Below, piece after piece: positions 60,606 to 64,000 of a DNA stretch of 64,000 nt. Made by a program: the position numbers and the translations under genes. Origin of the DNA: Trichuris trichiura (lineage: Eukaryota; Nematoda; Enoplea; Trichinellida; Trichuridae); contig JBAJFE010000004.1 in NCBI GenBank assembly GCA_037903355.1, positions 4,138,001 through 4,202,000 on the forward strand, written 5' to 3'. The notes beneath the pieces were generated by a model. The model did no database searches and was not told where the DNA came from. It was given only the letters and a program-made list of their open reading frames with translations. How positions within the stretch are numbered: the stretch's first letter is position 1; each line of letters starts with the position of its first letter.

Positions 60606-60650
60606 GCCTAAGCCTAAGTCAATATATAAGCCTTGTGTTTAGGCTTAGGC
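60606..60650. repeat. Inverted pair of telomere-type (TTAGGC)2 tracts
   Basis: GCCTAAGCCTAA at 60606-60617 faces TTAGGCTTAGGC at 60639-60650 across 21 bp and can form a hairpin. A1 has the right arm at 29051-29062 and only part of the left arm. Confidence 0.5.
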
Positions 60651-61300
60651 TGATGTAAACAAAGAACAGGATGGGCGGCAGATTTACGGTGTGACAGTGG
60701 GGCGCAAAGCCGAAGAAATCCGCAGTTTCTTTTGAAAAATATCCTGTAGCTCTCCAGATGATCTCAGTTCTGTTTTCGTCCATCTTGATTACGACATGAT
60801 GATTCAGCAAGAATTCTTTTCAAAACTGGCATTACTTTAGCTTTCCATGTTATATCGAAGCATTGCGTCAATGCTACATGCGCAAAAACGTTTATTACAC
60901 ATTAGAACAGTTTCAGTGTAATACATGCACTTTTTGATTATAGCCGCGTGAGCCAGATTGTTCGTTTTCTTGAGTTGGATGTTCTTTCAAAAAAGAATTT
61001 TCTACAGCTTCACTAATGTCGCATATCGTTAAGCATTAAGAGAACTGACGCGCAGTTTGCATTGCAGTCTATGTGCAGCTAACGTTTTGCAAAGTGCGGA
61101 CGTTTGTCTCTGATATGCGAATGAATGTGAGCGACGAACCGATGATCTTCACGCGCTCCATTACGGAACAACTTATGGTTATTTCATTTGCTTTTTGGGC
61201 TATTTTATTTTTTGCTCTATTACATGCTGACCACTGCATCAACGCTTGTTTCTTTACGAACTCAGTTAGCCACTGTGATTATTCCTTTTGAAATAATTTA

Positions 61301-62969
61301 CAGTCTGTTCTCTTATGACGCGAGCGTTTGGTCACTTAAAAATCCTGAAAAATGTCGCGTTATATGAAATCGCGTTATAGGAGACATGTAAAGTATAGGA
61401 ATATCACGATTTGGTTGAAAGCGTCAGAAGGATTGTTTACTTGTAAACAACAACGGAGAGATATCTTAAATAAGCTGGGTTGAAACAGGAATTATGATGT
61501 ACCTGAGCTACTTATTCTACCGTTAGGCACGCTGACTTATGGTTCCTCTTACACGGGGTCTGAATAACATTACCTTTTAGGCAATCATACAGTAACGGCA
61601 AAGCTTTTATGATAATACTCTACAGCGGACAGAGTTCAAACTGGCTTTCAGGAGCGGCATGCTTCCGTCCTTAGCTTGTGGAAGGAGTCCCTTTCAGTAC
61701 TAAAATAAACGACCTCATACCCAGGAAAGAATGGAGTTCCGTTGGACTTACTTTTTTAATCTCACTATCCTTTGTTACGGGCGAACTGAGGTCCTATTAG
61801 CGCTTCCTCATCGTCACAATGTTTCTTCATTGCAGTAAAAAGTAGAATTGGAGCTTCTTTTGTTTCGCAAGTTTGATCGAGGCAGTAGCCCTTTTCCTTG
61901 ACCAAGTTTTGTACTTCTATTGGAAATGTTTGCGCGGCATCGACGTCCGCGCTTCCTGCTTCGCCACAGAGACGAACGTTGTGAAAACTGTATCGATTCT
62001 TGAAACGGCAGAACCAACCACTACTAGCAGTAAATGGAGGAATTTCAGTAGGATTTGTAGAACTGTTTCTTAAGGTCTTCGTAAATGGTAACTGCTTTTT
62101 GTCTGACGTTGAAAAACATTGTTCCTATTCTTTTCATCGTTTGAGTTTCGATCCAAATGCTGAGTAGTTTTTCCATTTCTTCCAGTATCTTAGGCCTTGT
62201 TCTTATTGGCATCGCAATACTTGAACTGGTACCGCTTACGCAAGTCTGTTTAATTTTTTCTGCTCCTAATGGTCCGCAAGGTTGATTCCTTTATGCCAGT
62301 AGCTTTGACGTTATCACGTGTCGTCTCATTCTGTTCATACCGTTTCAGTATCTCAAGTTTCTCTCCAACAGTCAGCGCCTTTCTTTTTCGGCCACTACCA
62401 GCTGACTTCGAATCAGGAAGCTTAGACATTTTCAGATACTTAAAGGCTATCCTCAGATCGCGGAATCAGACAAAATACTTACGAATTGTGCTCGCAATCA
62501 GACGGTGTGAACGCTTTCCAGATTCTGTGCAAGCGTACTACGACTGACTGGAAAAGCTCTACGATGCCTGCGCTTCGGGAGAATTGAAAATGGAAGCGTC
62601 GTCTGTGCAGATGTTCCTGCCGGCGCAAATTATTCCACCGAACATGAATACCGATCAATAGCCTGTTTGAGTATGCATATCGCAGGGTGCACAGCTGGGT
62701 CGGACACTACTTCCGATAAGAATCCTAAACGTTTTTGTCACATTTCGCTTGTTCGTGACCGAGGAACGCGCATAAGCTAACAGCGCGGCCTTTGTTTGCC
62801 TCGTTAGATGGAAACACGGGGTGACTTTGCCATCTGCCCACGCTTTCCAGCTGCCAGAATTGCGTAAGAACGAAAACAGAATCGCTTTATGTGAGAAAGT
62901 GCTATGATTTCAAAATCGCGTATGAGCGAAAACGCGTTATACGAACGCGCGTTATACGAGAACTGACTG
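61301..62969 (-). mobile_element. Tigger/pogo deletion derivative, 1669 bp
   Basis: The left tip is CAGTCTGTTCTCTTATGACG (61301). The inverse of the right end begins CAGTCAGTTCTCGTATAACG (tip at 62969). TA flanks both ends (61299-61300, 62970-62971). A1 lacks the insert: the flanks meet near 29709, where sequence around the junction has diverged. Inside are only parts of a transposase gene. Tips and remnant differ from the element at 3399-6032, so it is a different Tigger subfamily. Confidence 0.9.
61790..62429 (-). pseudogene. Tigger transposase N-terminal remnant
   Basis: From ATG at 62429 the minus strand encodes a CENP-B/pogo helix-turn-helix (RKRKALTVGEKLEILKRYE ... KESTLRTI) and hits a stop at 62250. 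Further down, in another frame, come RFK...LCGEAGSAD, AAQTFP and EKGYCLDQ (about 62040-61880), the block that normally precedes the first catalytic Asp. The DDE catalytic core is missing, apparently deleted, and an acidic segment (KKHCDDEEAL) follows. The product cannot be a working transposase. Confidence 0.82.
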
Positions 62970-64000
62970 TAGTCCAAAAATTCTTGTCTTACTTGCTTCT
63001 GCCTCCGCTTAACATCACAGCGCAATCAGTATTAATAAATTCTGCTTTCTATAGCCTGTGAAATGAGCTTTTCCAATAATAGTTACCATCTTCAGCTTAC
63101 TGTACTGCGCTTGCTTTCCAGAGCAGATCAATAGCGGAACCTACTTAATTCTGGAACGAATAAAACAATTTTGTTCTGAGGGTTGCGAACTTTTGTACAG
63201 CCCTTAAAAAGACCACATTTTCATAAGTTTCAATTTATACAACATAATACTACATGAAAATCACAAACAGCGACTAACTTGGTCGGCAGGAAACATGCGT
63301 AAACGCAATAGAGTTGGGTTACGACACGCACATCCCAGTTGAGCTTGCTGCTGAACTGCACTCTCCTATTGAAATATTAAAAGTGGGCTGAATTTCAAAA
63401 TATTGTTCTAAGCGCATAAATTTGGGAAATCTTGCATTGTCCAGCATGCGTTTCCGCTGCGGTTAAACCTTCTAAATGCAACGATCCGCTAAGCGATAGT
63501 AATATGCAAACGTTCCACGTAACTTTGCATTGCGCGAAGAAACGTTATCCTGCAGGGCACATGTAACACCAACGTCCGTACAACGTGGTAAGGAATATTA
63601 AAATTCAAAAATTGGACATATTTCCTAGCTAACAATAATCAAAAATATTACCAGTACTTCCTAGGACAAACAGGTAGCCCAAAATTGAGCAACAAGTGTT
63701 TCCTTTCTGGGAAATGATACAACTGGATAATACTTTGTGCAAAGCTGAAGTAATGTAGAAGCGTTTAGCAAAAACTGTTCGTCTTAGGCGTCTATCTAGA
63801 ATCAAACCGCAAACACAAGTAACATGCTTACTAAAAGATGGAAAAACCTGAGAAAAAAAGACCGCAACCAAGCATACAGCTGTGTGTAAACAGCACCGGT
63901 CTCCATTTATTGAAAAGTCCGTCTGCCAAGAAATAACTTTCACGGTTGCAAATGCCCTCAGCGAAACGAATGATGTAAGATGGAACAGAAAAAGTGCTGA

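Larger units (their letters stand above)
57695..64000. repeat. Duplication A, copy A2 (runs off window)
   Basis: It aligns with 21194-21458 and then, across an empty hAT site at 57962-57969, with 26508-~30650. It contains a 102-bp hairpin insertion (59984-60085), a Tigger derivative (61301-62969) and about 75 bp near 63280-63355 not found in A1. No conserved gene is recognised. Inverted (TTAGGC)2 pairs stand at 60606-60617 and 60639-60650. Confidence 0.88.

Noticed and set aside
1..64000. tRNA, rRNA and CRISPR arrays
   Set aside because: No cloverleaf with conserved A and B boxes, no rRNA-like block and no regularly spaced short repeats were seen by eye. A tRNAscan or Rfam search was not possible.

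Overview
The window is eukaryotic, almost certainly nematode, DNA. The evidence is a major sperm protein (MSP) domain gene, a COQ8/ADCK3-like gene end with a 58-bp intron, short (TTAGGC)2 tracts matching the nematode telomere unit, and the near absence of host genes among dense transposons. The mixture of Buster-type hAT, Tigger/pogo, Ty3/gypsy and Penelope-like elements would suit a Dorylaimia (clade I) worm such as Trichinella or Trichuris, but that placement is inference only.

Layout. 1-3398 is the 3' part of a long repeat here called R (R1). 3399-~6032 is a Tigger element with an intact 599-aa transposase. 6182-6683 holds the last two exons of a COQ8-like gene, and 7142-7858 an MSP-domain gene with a Ser/Thr-rich tail. 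8116-12213 is a truncated hAT element. 12214-~17850 is R2, carrying a 386-bp palindromic insertion. ~18437-21191 is an older hAT remnant. 21192-21458 plus 26508-~30820 is copy 1 of a second long duplication (A1), split by a structurally complete hAT element (21459-26507) with 8-bp target duplication and an empty site in the other copy. ~31400-36534 is R3. 36535-39697 is a third hAT relic lying exactly between R3 and R4. R4 runs to ~45855 and contains a Penelope-like fragment bounded by inverted repeats. 47445-52175 is a Ty3/gypsy LTR element with 200-bp LTRs and 5-bp target duplication but a broken polyprotein. 56310-57671 (minus) is an intact single-exon 453-codon gene of unknown identity, possibly an endogenous mononegavirus-type nucleoprotein. 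57695-64000 is duplication copy A2, with a 102-bp hairpin insertion and a deleted Tigger element.

Host gene content is only two or three loci; no operon or pathway is visible. Most of the biology is transposon nesting and repeat-mediated rearrangement. The best leads are the 453-aa gene, the R repeat with its clustered ATATCGT motif, the two hairpin insertions with 12-bp target duplications, and the hAT relic whose two flanks do not match each other. All alignments were made by eye; none was computed.
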